Notes under the pieces: model-generated
Told to the model about the DNA's origin: nothing
Database searches by the model: none
What the model saw: only the letters and a program-made list of their open reading frames with translations
In this document: positions 1-5,720 of the stretch, in pieces
Layout: every line of letters starts with the position of its first letter
How positions within the stretch are numbered: the stretch's first letter is position 1
Program-made: the position numbers and the translations under genes
From: Bacteroidota bacterium
GTDB taxonomy: Bacteria; Bacteroidota; Ignavibacteria; UBA10030
NCBI GenBank assembly: GCA_025455125.1
Contig: JALONE010000230.1
Span: forward strand, 1 to 5,720
Reading direction: 5' to 3'
DNA: 5,720 bases

Positions 1-588
1 CAGGAGTATTATATCGCCGTGACGGCCTACGCCCGGAGTGCGGATCCGAACTTCGTTCCGAAGGAACTCGAATCCGAAATGCGCATCTACACGATCGTTC
101 CACAGGGACCCAAACCCGGCGAGACCATTCCGTCGGAGTATGCGGATGCTGTGACGGTCACGCAGACGGCCGGTTTAGCCGTGGCGGAGATCTCGCTGAA
201 CGTCGTTGACCCGAAGAAGGTAACGGGCGACGCCTACGAGATCCGAGTCGCAGTTCCGGACAGTGTGGACGTCGACCTCGGCGGAGCGACACTCCGCGTT
301 GGCGACCATCAGTGGTATGTGTATAATGTGACGAAGGGTGTCAACGCGACGCCGCTGATGAAAGAATACACGATCAGCAATTCGAACATCATTTTTGATG
401 GTCTGCAACTGGGTCTCGCAGGCTCACCGTACTATGTCCCCTACGCCGAGATCGCGAGCGTTTCCGCTCCGTCGAACTGGCGCGGTGTGAACTGGGGCGG
501 CACGGCATTGAGTGGCGGCATCGACTGCGCCATCGATTTCTTAGGCGTACGTGTATCGGCGGAACTTGAATTCGACGTCCTCCGGTAG
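1..588 (+). pseudogene. Large exported T9SS cargo protein, 5'-truncated, part 1 (upstream of frame break)
   Basis: The frame is open from base 1 with no stop upstream in the window, so the gene starts outside it; the GTG at 19 is internal. The first residues (EYYIAVTAYA) look like the last strand of a fibronectin-III-like beta domain. They are followed by a linker containing KELES and VPQGPKPGE. A second beta-rich segment includes VVDPKKVTGDAYEI, NVTKGVN, FDGLQLGLAG and GVNWGGTALSGGID. This order is familiar from large multi-domain secreted proteins of Ignavibacteria-type bacteria, recognised from memory of the family rather than a search. The frame ends at TAG 586-588 in mid-domain, and the homologous continuation is in the next frame (545-1348). 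One break, by a sequencing error or a real mutation, therefore separates two halves of one gene. The function is unknown. It is likely a surface-attached or released protein, because part 2 carries the secretion signal. Confidence 0.75.
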
Positions 589-1348
589 TGCTTCGTTCAT
601 GGGTTTGTTCGACCAGCCATTCACGGTCTGGGACGTCACAAATCCCGCAAGTCCGCGGCAGGTGGATTTCTTCTTCATTGAAATGAATGAGAATACCACA
701 AATTCGACATACACGTCGTTCCGCGGGAACCGCAAGTGGGACATCGGTGTACAGAATGACCGCGAGTACTTCTTCATTTCGAACAACACGTATTCGGCAA
801 CAGACCAATACGGTCAGACGGTCGGTACATCGACGGCCACGCCGATCTTCAGCACGCCGCTGTTGTATGCGGGATGGCTGAGGCTCAACGACACGACGGT
901 TGCCCCCTACGTGGATGGTGACATCCTCGAGATCATCGCTGCCGGTGCTCACTTTGTCGAGCCGGGCAACGTGTGGTCGTTCAGCACGGCTGATATCGCT
1001 TCGAAGGTGAGCGTGGATGCGGCGAAGAAGGACATCGACAAGATCAATGTCTATCCGAACCCGTACTATGCGTTCAATCCGGCCGAAGTGAATCGCTTCA
1101 ACCGCTACGTGAAGTTCAACGGATTACCGCAGGAGGCGACGGTCCGTATCTTCAACCTCGCGGGTCAGATGGTTCGTACGTTGGTGAAGAACGACGATAC
1201 TCAGTTCTTGCGCTGGGATCTCACGAACACCAACAACTTCCCGGTTGCGAGCGGGATGTACATTGCCTACATCGACATGCCGTCCCTGGGCACCAAGATC
1301 CTGAAGTTGGCGATCATCCAGGAACAGGAAGTGCTCGATGTATACTAA
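545..1348 (+). pseudogene. Large exported T9SS cargo protein, part 2, with C-terminal sorting domain
   Basis: This frame is open from 545 (TAG at 542-544 precedes it) to TAA 1346-1348, 267 codons. The GTG at 551 is a possible formal start, but no Shine-Dalgarno precedes it and the sequence begins mid-domain. It is best read as the continuation of the 1-588 frame. The motif QPFTVWDVTNPASPRQ followed by an acidic stretch, REYFFI, GDILEII and VWSFST matches the order expected after part 1 in the Ignavibacteria-type family. The last ~100 residues are a T9SS type A-like sorting domain: INVYPNP, FNRYVKFNGLP, ATVRIFNLAGQMVRTL, then SGMYIAYID and a lysine-containing last strand. Such domains direct export across the outer membrane and are usually removed or anchored there. 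A PorV/PorQ-family gene follows after 40 nt, which fits. If the frame break is real, this half would lack a signal peptide and not be exported. Confidence 0.75.
1040..1345 (+). other. T9SS type A-like C-terminal sorting domain (coding segment)
   Basis: About 100 codons form a compact seven-strand-like beta domain. It opens with the hallmark INVYPNP (1043-1063) and continues through a strand pair around VRIFNLAGQMVRTL to SGMYIAYI and ILKLAIIQ. The order PNP, then V-R-I-F-N-L-x-G, then W-D, then SGMYI is typical of T9SS sorting domains as found in Ignavibacteria. It is known as an export and attachment signal recognised at the outer membrane; that this particular copy works is inference. Confidence 0.8.
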
Positions 1349-1375
1349 CATCCCCGACCATGCAAGGGAATTGAA

Positions 1376-1381
1376 AAGGAG
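1376..1381 (+). promoter_or_regulatory. Shine-Dalgarno AAGGAG for the PorV/PorQ-family gene
   Basis: AAGGAG lies 7 nt before the ATG at 1389 and decides the start. The in-frame ATG at 1338 would overlap the previous gene by 11 nt and would put 17 polar or charged residues in front of a clean signal peptide. Confidence 0.85.
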
Positions 1382-1388
1382 ACGAAAT

Positions 1389-2432
1389 ATGCGAAACAGC
1401 GTAGTGATGCTTCTGATAGCGCTCCTGGTGGTGACGATCGCAGTGCCGGATACGTTCGCGCAAAACAAGCGGACCGGCACGGCCGCCGCATCGGAGCTTC
1501 TGATCCCTGTCGGGGCGCGCGACCTTGCGCTCTCCGGCTCGACACTCTCTTCCAGCACCGGGATTGAGGCCATTTACTGGAATCCTGCCGGTGTCGGCCG
1601 CATTACCCGGTCGACGGAAGCGATGTTCTCGTACTCGACGTATATCGCCGACATCGGCGTGAACTACGGCGCGGTCGCAGCCCCGTTTGGCAGCTTCGGT
1701 GTTCTGGCCTTCAGCGTGAAGTCGATCAGTTTTGGCGACATCTCGCTGACCACGAACGAGGATCCCGAAGGCTTGACCGGACGCGTCTTCAGCCCGACGT
1801 TCATCACGCTGGGCGTGACGTATGCGAAGAACATCACGGATGCCATCGCGGTCGGTGCGAACATCAAACTCATCTCGAACACGATCGACCGTGTCAGCTC
1901 CAGCGGCGTTGCGTTTGACGTCGGCGTGCAATACAATCGGCTCGTCGGCATCAAGGGCTTCGTCGGCGTGGCGATCAAGAACATCGGTGGTGGCATGAAG
2001 TTCGACGGAACGGGCTTGTATCAGCTCGCGACGCCGGTCGAAGGCTATCGCCCCAGCCAGCGGTTCAAGGTCGAAGCAGCAACGTTCGACCTCCCCTCGC
2101 TGATGGAGATCGGCCTGGGATACGACGGAAAGTTCAAAGACAAGATGTCGTATTCGGTCAATGCCTCCTTCACGAATGACAACCTGTATGTCGATCAATA
2201 CCGGTTTGGCGCCGAGGTTGGCTACATGGTCGCCCCGGAGATCACGCTCTTCGGCCGCGGCGGATACGAGTATCTGCCGGATGTTGCGACGGAAGACCTG
2301 ATCTGGGGTCCCACGTTCGGCGTCGGTATCGACTATCTGACCGAGAGCTTTGCGTTGACGGTGGATTATGCCTACCGCACGGCGCAATACTTCGACGGCC
2401 AGCAGGTCATCGCGGTGAAGCTGGGATTCTAA
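1389..2432 (+). CDS. PorV/PorQ-family outer-membrane beta-barrel protein
   Basis: The 347-aa product has a clear signal peptide: MRNS, a hydrophobic core (residues 5-19), and a likely cleavage after TFA (residue 24). The mature start leads into LLIPVGARDLALSGS, then EAIYWNPAGV with the WNPAG signature at residues 64-68. Both are hallmarks of the PorV/PorQ (UPF0164-like) family, which is related to FadL-type barrels. The rest alternates short polar turns with amphipathic strands rich in Gly, Tyr and Phe and ends in KLGF, with the terminal Phe typical of outer-membrane barrels. Length fits the family. PorV itself binds T9SS cargo sorting domains and shuttles them to the attachment complex. Many Ignavibacteria-type genomes carry several paralogs, so the exact role here is not certain and no symbol is given. 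It follows a T9SS cargo gene by 40 nt without a terminator, suggesting an operon and a dedicated partner. The start is set by AAGGAG at 1376. Confidence 0.88.
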   Translation: MRNSVVMLLIALLVVTIAVPDTFAQNKRTGTAAASELLIPVGARDLALSGSTLSSSTGIEAIYWNPAGVGRITRSTEAMFSYSTYIADIGVNYGAVAAPFGSFGVLAFSVKSISFGDISLTTNEDPEGLTGRVFSPTFITLGVTYAKNITDAIAVGANIKLISNTIDRVSSSGVAFDVGVQYNRLVGIKGFVGVAIKNIGGGMKFDGTGLYQLATPVEGYRPSQRFKVEAATFDLPSLMEIGLGYDGKFKDKMSYSVNASFTNDNLYVDQYRFGAEVGYMVAPEITLFGRGGYEYLPDVATEDLIWGPTFGVGIDYLTESFALTVDYAYRTAQYFDGQQVIAVKLGF

Positions 2433-2467
2433 TCGTTTCAGTTCTCAGTACACCATTCATTCTTACG

Positions 2468-2501
2468 GAGAGGCCGGAAGTTCTCGGCCTCTCTTTTTTT
2501 T
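2468..2501 (+). terminator. Intrinsic terminator after the cargo/PorV-like unit
   Basis: A perfect 9-bp stem (GAGAGGCCG at 2468-2476 with CGGCCTCTC at 2485-2493) encloses an 8-nt loop and runs directly into eight T residues (2494-2501). It sits 35 nt after the stop codon at 2432. The T-run ends 9 nt before the ATG of the next gene, so that gene has almost no independent leader. Confidence 0.92.
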
Positions 2502-2507
2502 AGAGGA
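2502..2507 (+). promoter_or_regulatory. Shine-Dalgarno AGAGGA for the PIG-L-like gene
   Basis: AGAGGA begins right after the terminator T-run and leaves 3 nt before ATG 2511 (4 nt counted from the GAGG core), on the short side. Its AGAGG is exactly complementary to CCTCT (2488-2492) in the terminator's 3' arm, so it could be masked when the terminator hairpin is not formed. Confidence 0.6.
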
Positions 2508-2510
2508 CCT

Positions 2511-4859
2511 ATGCGCGCTCTTTGGTTGTTGCTCCTCCTGTTGATCGCACTGCAGTCGCATTCCACAGCGCGAAACTTGGACGCGAAAGCCGTCGCCGAA
2601 CGGGCCCTCTCCCTCCGCTCGGGCTTTACAGCGATGGTGGTTGTCGCGCGCCCCGGTGAAGAGGATGTCGCAACGATGGCTTCTCTCCGGAGCCTCCGTG
2701 GCGTCCGGCTCCATGTGGTCTACGTGAGCAACGGTGAGGCACTGCCATTCCGGCGACGGGATGCGTATCCCTTCACAGTAGCGGCGGAACGTCGAACCGC
2801 GGCGGATGAGGTCGCTCGCATGATGCGGGGTGATGCACGATTCCTGAACCTTCCCGACATCCTCACCCCGGCAGACAGTCTTGCCGTCGACAGGGTTTGG
2901 GATCCGGAAAGCCTCCAAGTAAAGTTGATCACGATGATCTCGAAACTCCGCCCTGACCTAATCCTCGTTCAGGGAACGCCTGATGAAGCGGGGAATCGGC
3001 GAATGGCGGCGCTGCGTACGGCCACGATCGAAGCCGCAAAGCGATTGCGCCTCCCCAAAACAGACGAAGAGTACCGACGGATGCTTCCGGTGCCGCGATG
3101 GACGGTTCAGCGGATCGTTGCCGAATCCACCGTGCGCTCGGCGAAGGCGCTGACAGTAAATGCTGCCACGCGTGCGAAGGGGCTTGCGGCGGCCGATTCG
3201 GCACTCGCCGCGTACGATCGGCGAGCGTTGACCGTTCAGACAGATCGCGAACACAAGCGCTATCTGTGCATTTACGAGCATGACCGTGTGGCACGGGCGA
3301 ACGCGTTCTTTGAGGGATTGCCGGTTCCGGCTCCACCGGCGCTACAAGGACTCCGGACGGAATTGACGCAATTTGCGGACAGCATCCTTCACGCCACCCG
3401 CCGGACGATGAGCGTTACGACCCGCGATCGGTTGAAGCGCCGCATGACACGGCTGTACGGACTGATCGAAACTCGCATGATGGATAAGCGCGCGAAGCGC
3501 GTGGAGGAAGAGGAGGCCTTGCGGCGATGGAGGCAAGAAGCGATCGAAATCCGATCGATGTTGGCGGGTGTGAGAGCCTCGGTTCGGCAAAGTGAACGTG
3601 TGCTGAGCAACATCCAGCTTAGCGAGATCGTGTTCGACCAACTGACCGGTTTGCCGAAAAAGGATTCAACGGTATTCTATTTGCCCTCCGCCCGGCTCGG
3701 CAGCTGGGTTATCAATGAGCAGTGGAATAATTCTGTCCGGGTCGAGGCCGGTGTCCCTCTGCGACTGATCTCCCCCGGGAAATCGATGGTGTACTCCTAT
3801 CCCATCGAGCAGTATGGCTTGGAGCGGGAAACACTCATGGAGACGGTCGAAGCATACGTCATCCATCGCGCTCCGACACCGGAAGAGTCCTATGTGATCC
3901 CCATTGAGCTTCGTTACCATTTCTCGCCGAAGATGAATGTGCTCCCGCTCGAACCGATCATCCGGTGTGTTCCGGGCGAGGAGATCCCGGTTCGACTCCA
4001 GGTCCACTCGCGCGATCCCGTGCGTGGTGCGATCGCAGTCGAACATGCGTCGATCGTGTCGACCACGGTCCCATTCGCGTTCGAGGGAAAGGGACAGATG
4101 CATGTGGATACGATGCGCCTATGGTCCGTTCCTTCCTTACCCGATACGTCTCTCTTCCTTCCGCTCGCCATCGACGGATTCGTCGAGGCGGGAGTCGGTG
4201 CCAGAGTATTTCAGGCGGCCATCGATTCACAGCGGAACATTGTGGTGTGGAGCCGTTCTGGTTGGAGTGCGCTTCGACAAGCGATCCGCCGGCTTGGCTG
4301 GTCGGCGACCGTCGTCGAGAACCTGCCGGACACGATCCCATCGGTCGAACGCACGACCATCGTGGCAGACCACGGAGTGTTGACCAACGCGAGCGACGAG
4401 GATCGGCTGCTCCTGTGGGAATATGCACGCCGCGGCGCCCACGTGATGTTCCTGACACAATCCCCTGAATCATGGAACGCGGGTCAAGGTGCAGACGTCT
4501 TTTCAGTTGAGGGAGCTGCCCTCTGGACCGGGGAAGATTCCTTGGTCGTCGACGATTCGCATGGTGTTGTAACCGAGCCAAATGCTCTTGGACGCAAAGA
4601 CTACATCGGATGGATGGGACCGATGGCGGTTCACACGCTTCGGCTTGATGGGGGGAGTCGCGATGACGTGCACGTGCCGATGGTCGTTCGCTCCGGGAGC
4701 CGCAGTACTCCGGGAATCGTAATGTTTGGATTTGGAAAGGGACGGGTGTCGTACATGAACCTGCACCTGACGAATCAAATGTTGAATGTTCATCATGGGG
4801 TCTTTCGCTTGTTGGCCAATCTTCTGTCTGCGAGCGGCGAAATGCCCGGTCGACGCTGA
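2511..4859 (+). CDS. Exported PIG-L/LmbE-like protein lacking metal ligands, with ThuA-like C-terminal domain
   Basis: This 782-aa protein has an N-terminal signal peptide (poly-Leu core, residues 4-14; likely cleavage after STA, residue 20) and no lipobox cysteine, so it is probably periplasmic. Residues ~38-175 follow the PIG-L/LmbE plan: a strand, a metal-motif position, then VVYVSNGEA, a helix with ERRTAADEVA, FLNLPDI, and LRPDLILVQG. Family members bind zinc through HPDDE and a later HxxH-type motif and remove N-acetyl groups from sugars. Here HPDDE reads RPGEE (47-51) and the second site reads DEAGNRR (158-164), with no histidine in either, so hydrolase activity is unlikely. Residues ~200-365 are helical and charged, with a likely coiled coil near 325-350. 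Residues ~390-560 are beta-rich. Residues ~576-776 resemble the ThuA/class I glutamine-amidotransferase-like module of Bacteroidota PIG-L fusions (SALRQAIRRLGW, LLLWEYARRGAHV, GFGKGRVSYMNLHL, RLLANLLS). Architecture and length (~800 aa) match those fusions. Substrate and role are unknown; it may be a binding or scaffolding pseudoenzyme. Confidence 0.7.
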   Translation: MRALWLLLLLLIALQSHSTARNLDAKAVAERALSLRSGFTAMVVVARPGEEDVATMASLRSLRGVRLHVVYVSNGEALPFRRRDAYPFTVAAERRTAADEVARMMRGDARFLNLPDILTPADSLAVDRVWDPESLQVKLITMISKLRPDLILVQGTPDEAGNRRMAALRTATIEAAKRLRLPKTDEEYRRMLPVPRWTVQRIVAESTVRSAKALTVNAATRAKGLAAADSALAAYDRRALTVQTDREHKRYLCIYEHDRVARANAFFEGLPVPAPPALQGLRTELTQFADSILHATRRTMSVTTRDRLKRRMTRLYGLIETRMMDKRAKRVEEEEALRRWRQEAIEIRSMLAGVRASVRQSERVLSNIQLSEIVFDQLTGLPKKDSTVFYLPSARLGSWVINEQWNNSVRVEAGVPLRLISPGKSMVYSYPIEQYGLERETLMETVEAYVIHRAPTPEESYVIPIELRYHFSPKMNVLPLEPIIRCVPGEEIPVRLQVHSRDPVRGAIAVEHASIVSTTVPFAFEGKGQMHVDTMRLWSVPSLPDTSLFLPLAIDGFVEAGVGARVFQAAIDSQRNIVVWSRSGWSALRQAIRRLGWSATVVENLPDTIPSVERTTIVADHGVLTNASDEDRLLLWEYARRGAHVMFLTQSPESWNAGQGADVFSVEGAALWTGEDSLVVDDSHGVVTEPNALGRKDYIGWMGPMAVHTLRLDGGSRDDVHVPMVVRSGSRSTPGIVMFGFGKGRVSYMNLHLTNQMLNVHHGVFRLLANLLSASGEMPGRR

Positions 4860-4880
4860 CCCAGTGGAGAATTCCAATAT

Positions 4881-4921
4881 CACGCGAAGAATTTCGTCCC
4901 AACATGCGCCCGGTTCGCGTG
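4881..4921. repeat. Inverted repeat, perfect 8-bp arms, 25-nt spacer
   Basis: CACGCGAA (4881-4888) is the exact reverse complement of TTCGCGTG (4914-4921). It begins 22 nt after the stop of the PIG-L-like gene. It could fold in RNA as a stem with a large loop, possibly a 3'-end or processing structure, or serve as a protein site. No T-run follows, so it is not a standard intrinsic terminator. Confidence 0.55.
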
Positions 4922-4923
4922 TC

Positions 4924-4935
4924 GAATCTTGATTC
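4924..4935. repeat. Short palindrome GAATC-TT-GATTC
   Basis: Perfect 5-bp arms surround a 2-nt centre. The 2-nt centre is too tight for a good RNA hairpin but typical of a small DNA operator. Its size also allows chance occurrence. Confidence 0.35.
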
Positions 4936-4948
4936 TGATCGAAGGATT

Positions 4949-4973
4949 GGGTACCGTGCTCACGGCAGTACCC
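4949..4973. repeat. Bulged hairpin (GGGTAC / GTACCC arms)
   Basis: GGGTAC (4949-4954) pairs with GTACCC (4968-4973). Inside, CGT (4955-4957) pairs with ACG (4962-4964) around a 4-nt loop, leaving a 3-nt bulge on the 3' side. It lies 49-73 nt before the GTG start of the GWxTD-type gene, where a leader structure would be placed. No T-run follows. Confidence 0.5.
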
Positions 4974-5010
4974 GCGTTGTACGTTCATTTCAGATGGTAA
5001 TCCCATAGTC

Positions 5011-5015
5011 GGAGG
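5011..5015 (+). promoter_or_regulatory. Shine-Dalgarno GGAGG for the GWxTD-type gene
   Basis: GGAGG stands 6 nt before GTG 5022, an ideal distance, and 15 nt before the in-frame ATG 5031. It therefore favours the GTG start. The frame is closed upstream by TAA at 4998-5000. Confidence 0.8.
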
Positions 5016-5021
5016 TGGTTC

Positions 5022-5720
5022 GTGCGTATCATGTTTCGTCTGCTCGCTCTTTTCGTTCTGGTTCATGCCGGCATCCAGGCGCAAGCGATCGTCCCCCGTT
5101 CGGCATTCGTCATGAATTTCGACTATTCCCGCTTCCGATATACGGAGACCGAACACTATCTGGAAGTTTCGTACGGCATCTATCCTTCCCTGGTGACGCT
5201 GGTGAAGGAGGGTGACGTGTTTCGCGGGGGCGTGGCCTTGACGACGGTCATCATCGACACCAGGACCGATTCGGTCGTCACGTCGCATCGGGCGAATATG
5301 CCCGTGATCATCACCGACACCTCTCAACAAAGCATGCAGCGCGCGCTCGTAGCCAAACTTGCTTACGCGCTTCCGGTCGGGATGTATCGCTTGCACGTGA
5401 TGGGCCAGGATCTCAATGTCCCATCACGGACTGACAGTGGCTCGCTCGCGCTGACGATCCAGCCAACCCCCGCGACGGTCGCGATCAGCGACGTCGATCT
5501 CTGCACGAACGTCGCTCCCTCCACGAGGACGACTGATCCATTCTACAAGAACAGCTACGAGGTAGTGCCGAACCCCAGCCTGATCTTCGGGTCCACGAAC
5601 GCCCCCGTGGTGTTCACCTATGCCGAGCTCTACAATCTCGAACAGGAGCGGACGTACAGCGTCGACATCCGGATCATCGATGGCAGAGGACAGGTGCTGA
5701 AGAACCGCACGCGGTCGCGC
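5022..5720 (+). CDS. GWxTD-type exported protein, N-terminal part (runs off the window)
   Basis: An uninterrupted frame of 233 codons reaches the last base, so the C-terminus is missing. It starts at GTG with a signal peptide (hydrophobic residues 7-18, likely cleavage after QA at 20 or AQA at 22) and no lipobox cysteine. The next part (FVMNFDYSRFRY, HYLEVSYGIYPSLVTLV) resembles the N-terminal beta domain of GWxTD-domain proteins, usually a variant of 'FxxDxxxFR ... YLEVYYSIP'. Further matches are LPVGMYRLHV, ISDVDLC (155-161), VPNPS (182-186) and TYAELYNLE (199-207), then a Gly-rich DGRGQVL segment. The GWxTD motif itself lies further C-terminal and cannot be seen, so the assignment relies on the N-terminal pattern. 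The family is common in Bacteroidota, Ignavibacteria and related groups and has no well-defined function. It follows the PIG-L-like gene by 162 nt on the same strand. An alternative would be another secreted beta-sandwich protein of unknown family. Confidence 0.72.
   Translation, partial: MRIMFRLLALFVLVHAGIQAQAIVPRSAFVMNFDYSRFRYTETEHYLEVSYGIYPSLVTLVKEGDVFRGGVALTTVIIDTRTDSVVTSHRANMPVIITDTSQQSMQRALVAKLAYALPVGMYRLHVMGQDLNVPSRTDSGSLALTIQPTPATVAISDVDLCTNVAPSTRTTDPFYKNSYEVVPNPSLIFGSTNAPVVFTYAELYNLEQERTYSVDIRIIDGRGQVLKNRTRSR

Larger units (their letters stand above)
4860..5021. other. Intergenic region between the PIG-L-like and GWxTD-type genes
   Basis: These 162 nt hold three consecutive inverted repeats (listed separately) and a Shine-Dalgarno at the end. 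There is no T-run for an intrinsic terminator. I see no Bacteroidota-type (TAnnTTTG) promoter and only a weak sigma-70-like TTGATT at 4929-4934 without a good -10. It could be an untranslated linker in one operon or a leader with its own unrecognised promoter. Confidence 0.6.

Noticed and set aside
540..546. CTTAGGC, identical to the Ty1 programmed +1 frameshift heptamer, at the start of the frame-break region.
   Set aside because: It is out of phase. The incoming frame reads TTC TTA GGC, whereas the Ty1 signal needs CTT as an in-frame codon. The mechanism is also known from yeast, not bacteria.
1338..1388. Earlier ATG start for the PorV/PorQ-family gene.
   Set aside because: It lacks a ribosome-binding site and would bury the signal peptide behind 17 extra residues. 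ATG 1389 has AAGGAG at 7 nt.
1314..2387. 357-codon antisense ORF over the PorV/PorQ-family gene.
   Set aside because: It is a shadow created by GC-rich codon use on the + strand. Its product is rich in Arg, His and Asp, resembles no family, and has no export signal, while the sense strand has a clear protein.
3965..4468. + strand ORF in a second frame inside the PIG-L-like gene (also 3937-4383 in the third frame).
   Set aside because: Arg/Ser-rich out-of-frame translations with no ribosome-binding site of note; the main frame is unbroken through this region.
3958..4905. 315-codon antisense ORF over the PIG-L-like gene.
   Set aside because: The sense frame is continuous with recognisable domains. 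The antisense product is Arg/Ser/Pro-rich low-information sequence typical of a shadow.
4929..4957. Sigma-70-like promoter TTGATT with 17-nt spacing to TACCGT.
   Set aside because: The -10 matches only three of six consensus bases, and the element overlaps two inverted repeats, so it is not supportable.
5031..5033. ATG as the start of the GWxTD-type gene.
   Set aside because: It is 15 nt from GGAGG, too far; GTG 5022 is at 6 nt and adds a positive residue before the signal peptide core.
4503..5396. 297-codon antisense ORF spanning the intergenic gap and both flanking genes.
   Set aside because: It crosses two convincing + strand genes and the gap with inverted repeats. The product has no signal or family features.

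Overview
The window looks like part of a chromosome from the Bacteroidota/Chlorobiota-Ignavibacteria side of the FCB bacteria, possibly a Kapabacteria-like lineage. This rests on protein families: a protein with a type IX secretion (T9SS) type A-like C-terminal sorting domain, a PorV/PorQ-family outer-membrane barrel, a long secreted PIG-L/ThuA-like protein and a GWxTD-type protein. The DNA is moderately GC-rich, and all three visible starts have good Shine-Dalgarno sequences. The genus assignment is inference. All genes are on the + strand.

Layout: (1) 1-1348 is the C-terminal part of a large exported protein that begins upstream of the window. Its reading frame is broken once, between about 543 and 587, so it reads as two overlapping ORFs. 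The second half ends in a T9SS sorting domain. (2) After 40 nt, with no terminator between, a 347-aa PorV/PorQ-family barrel protein (1389-2432) follows and is probably co-transcribed. (3) A perfect 9-bp intrinsic terminator (2468-2501) closes that unit and ends only 9 nt before the next start codon. (4) 2511-4859 encodes a 782-aa exported protein. Its N-terminal domain resembles PIG-L/LmbE zinc deacetylases but lacks every expected metal ligand. Its C-terminal domain resembles the ThuA/glutamine-amidotransferase-like module found in Bacteroidota PIG-L fusions. (5) A 162-nt intergenic region (4860-5021) carries three inverted repeats in a row and no convincing promoter. (6) From 5022 to the window end is the N-terminal part of a GWxTD-type secreted protein, starting at GTG.

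Working together: the first two genes fit a T9SS cargo plus PorV-like shuttle or barrel pair. The PIG-L-like and GWxTD-like proteins both have signal peptides, so every product here acts in or beyond the cell envelope. I see no mobile elements, CRISPR array, tRNA or rRNA. I did not find a clearly new multi-gene system. The best lead is the apparently metal-less PIG-L-like protein, followed by the frame break in the cargo gene and the terminator/ribosome-binding-site arrangement at 2468-2510.
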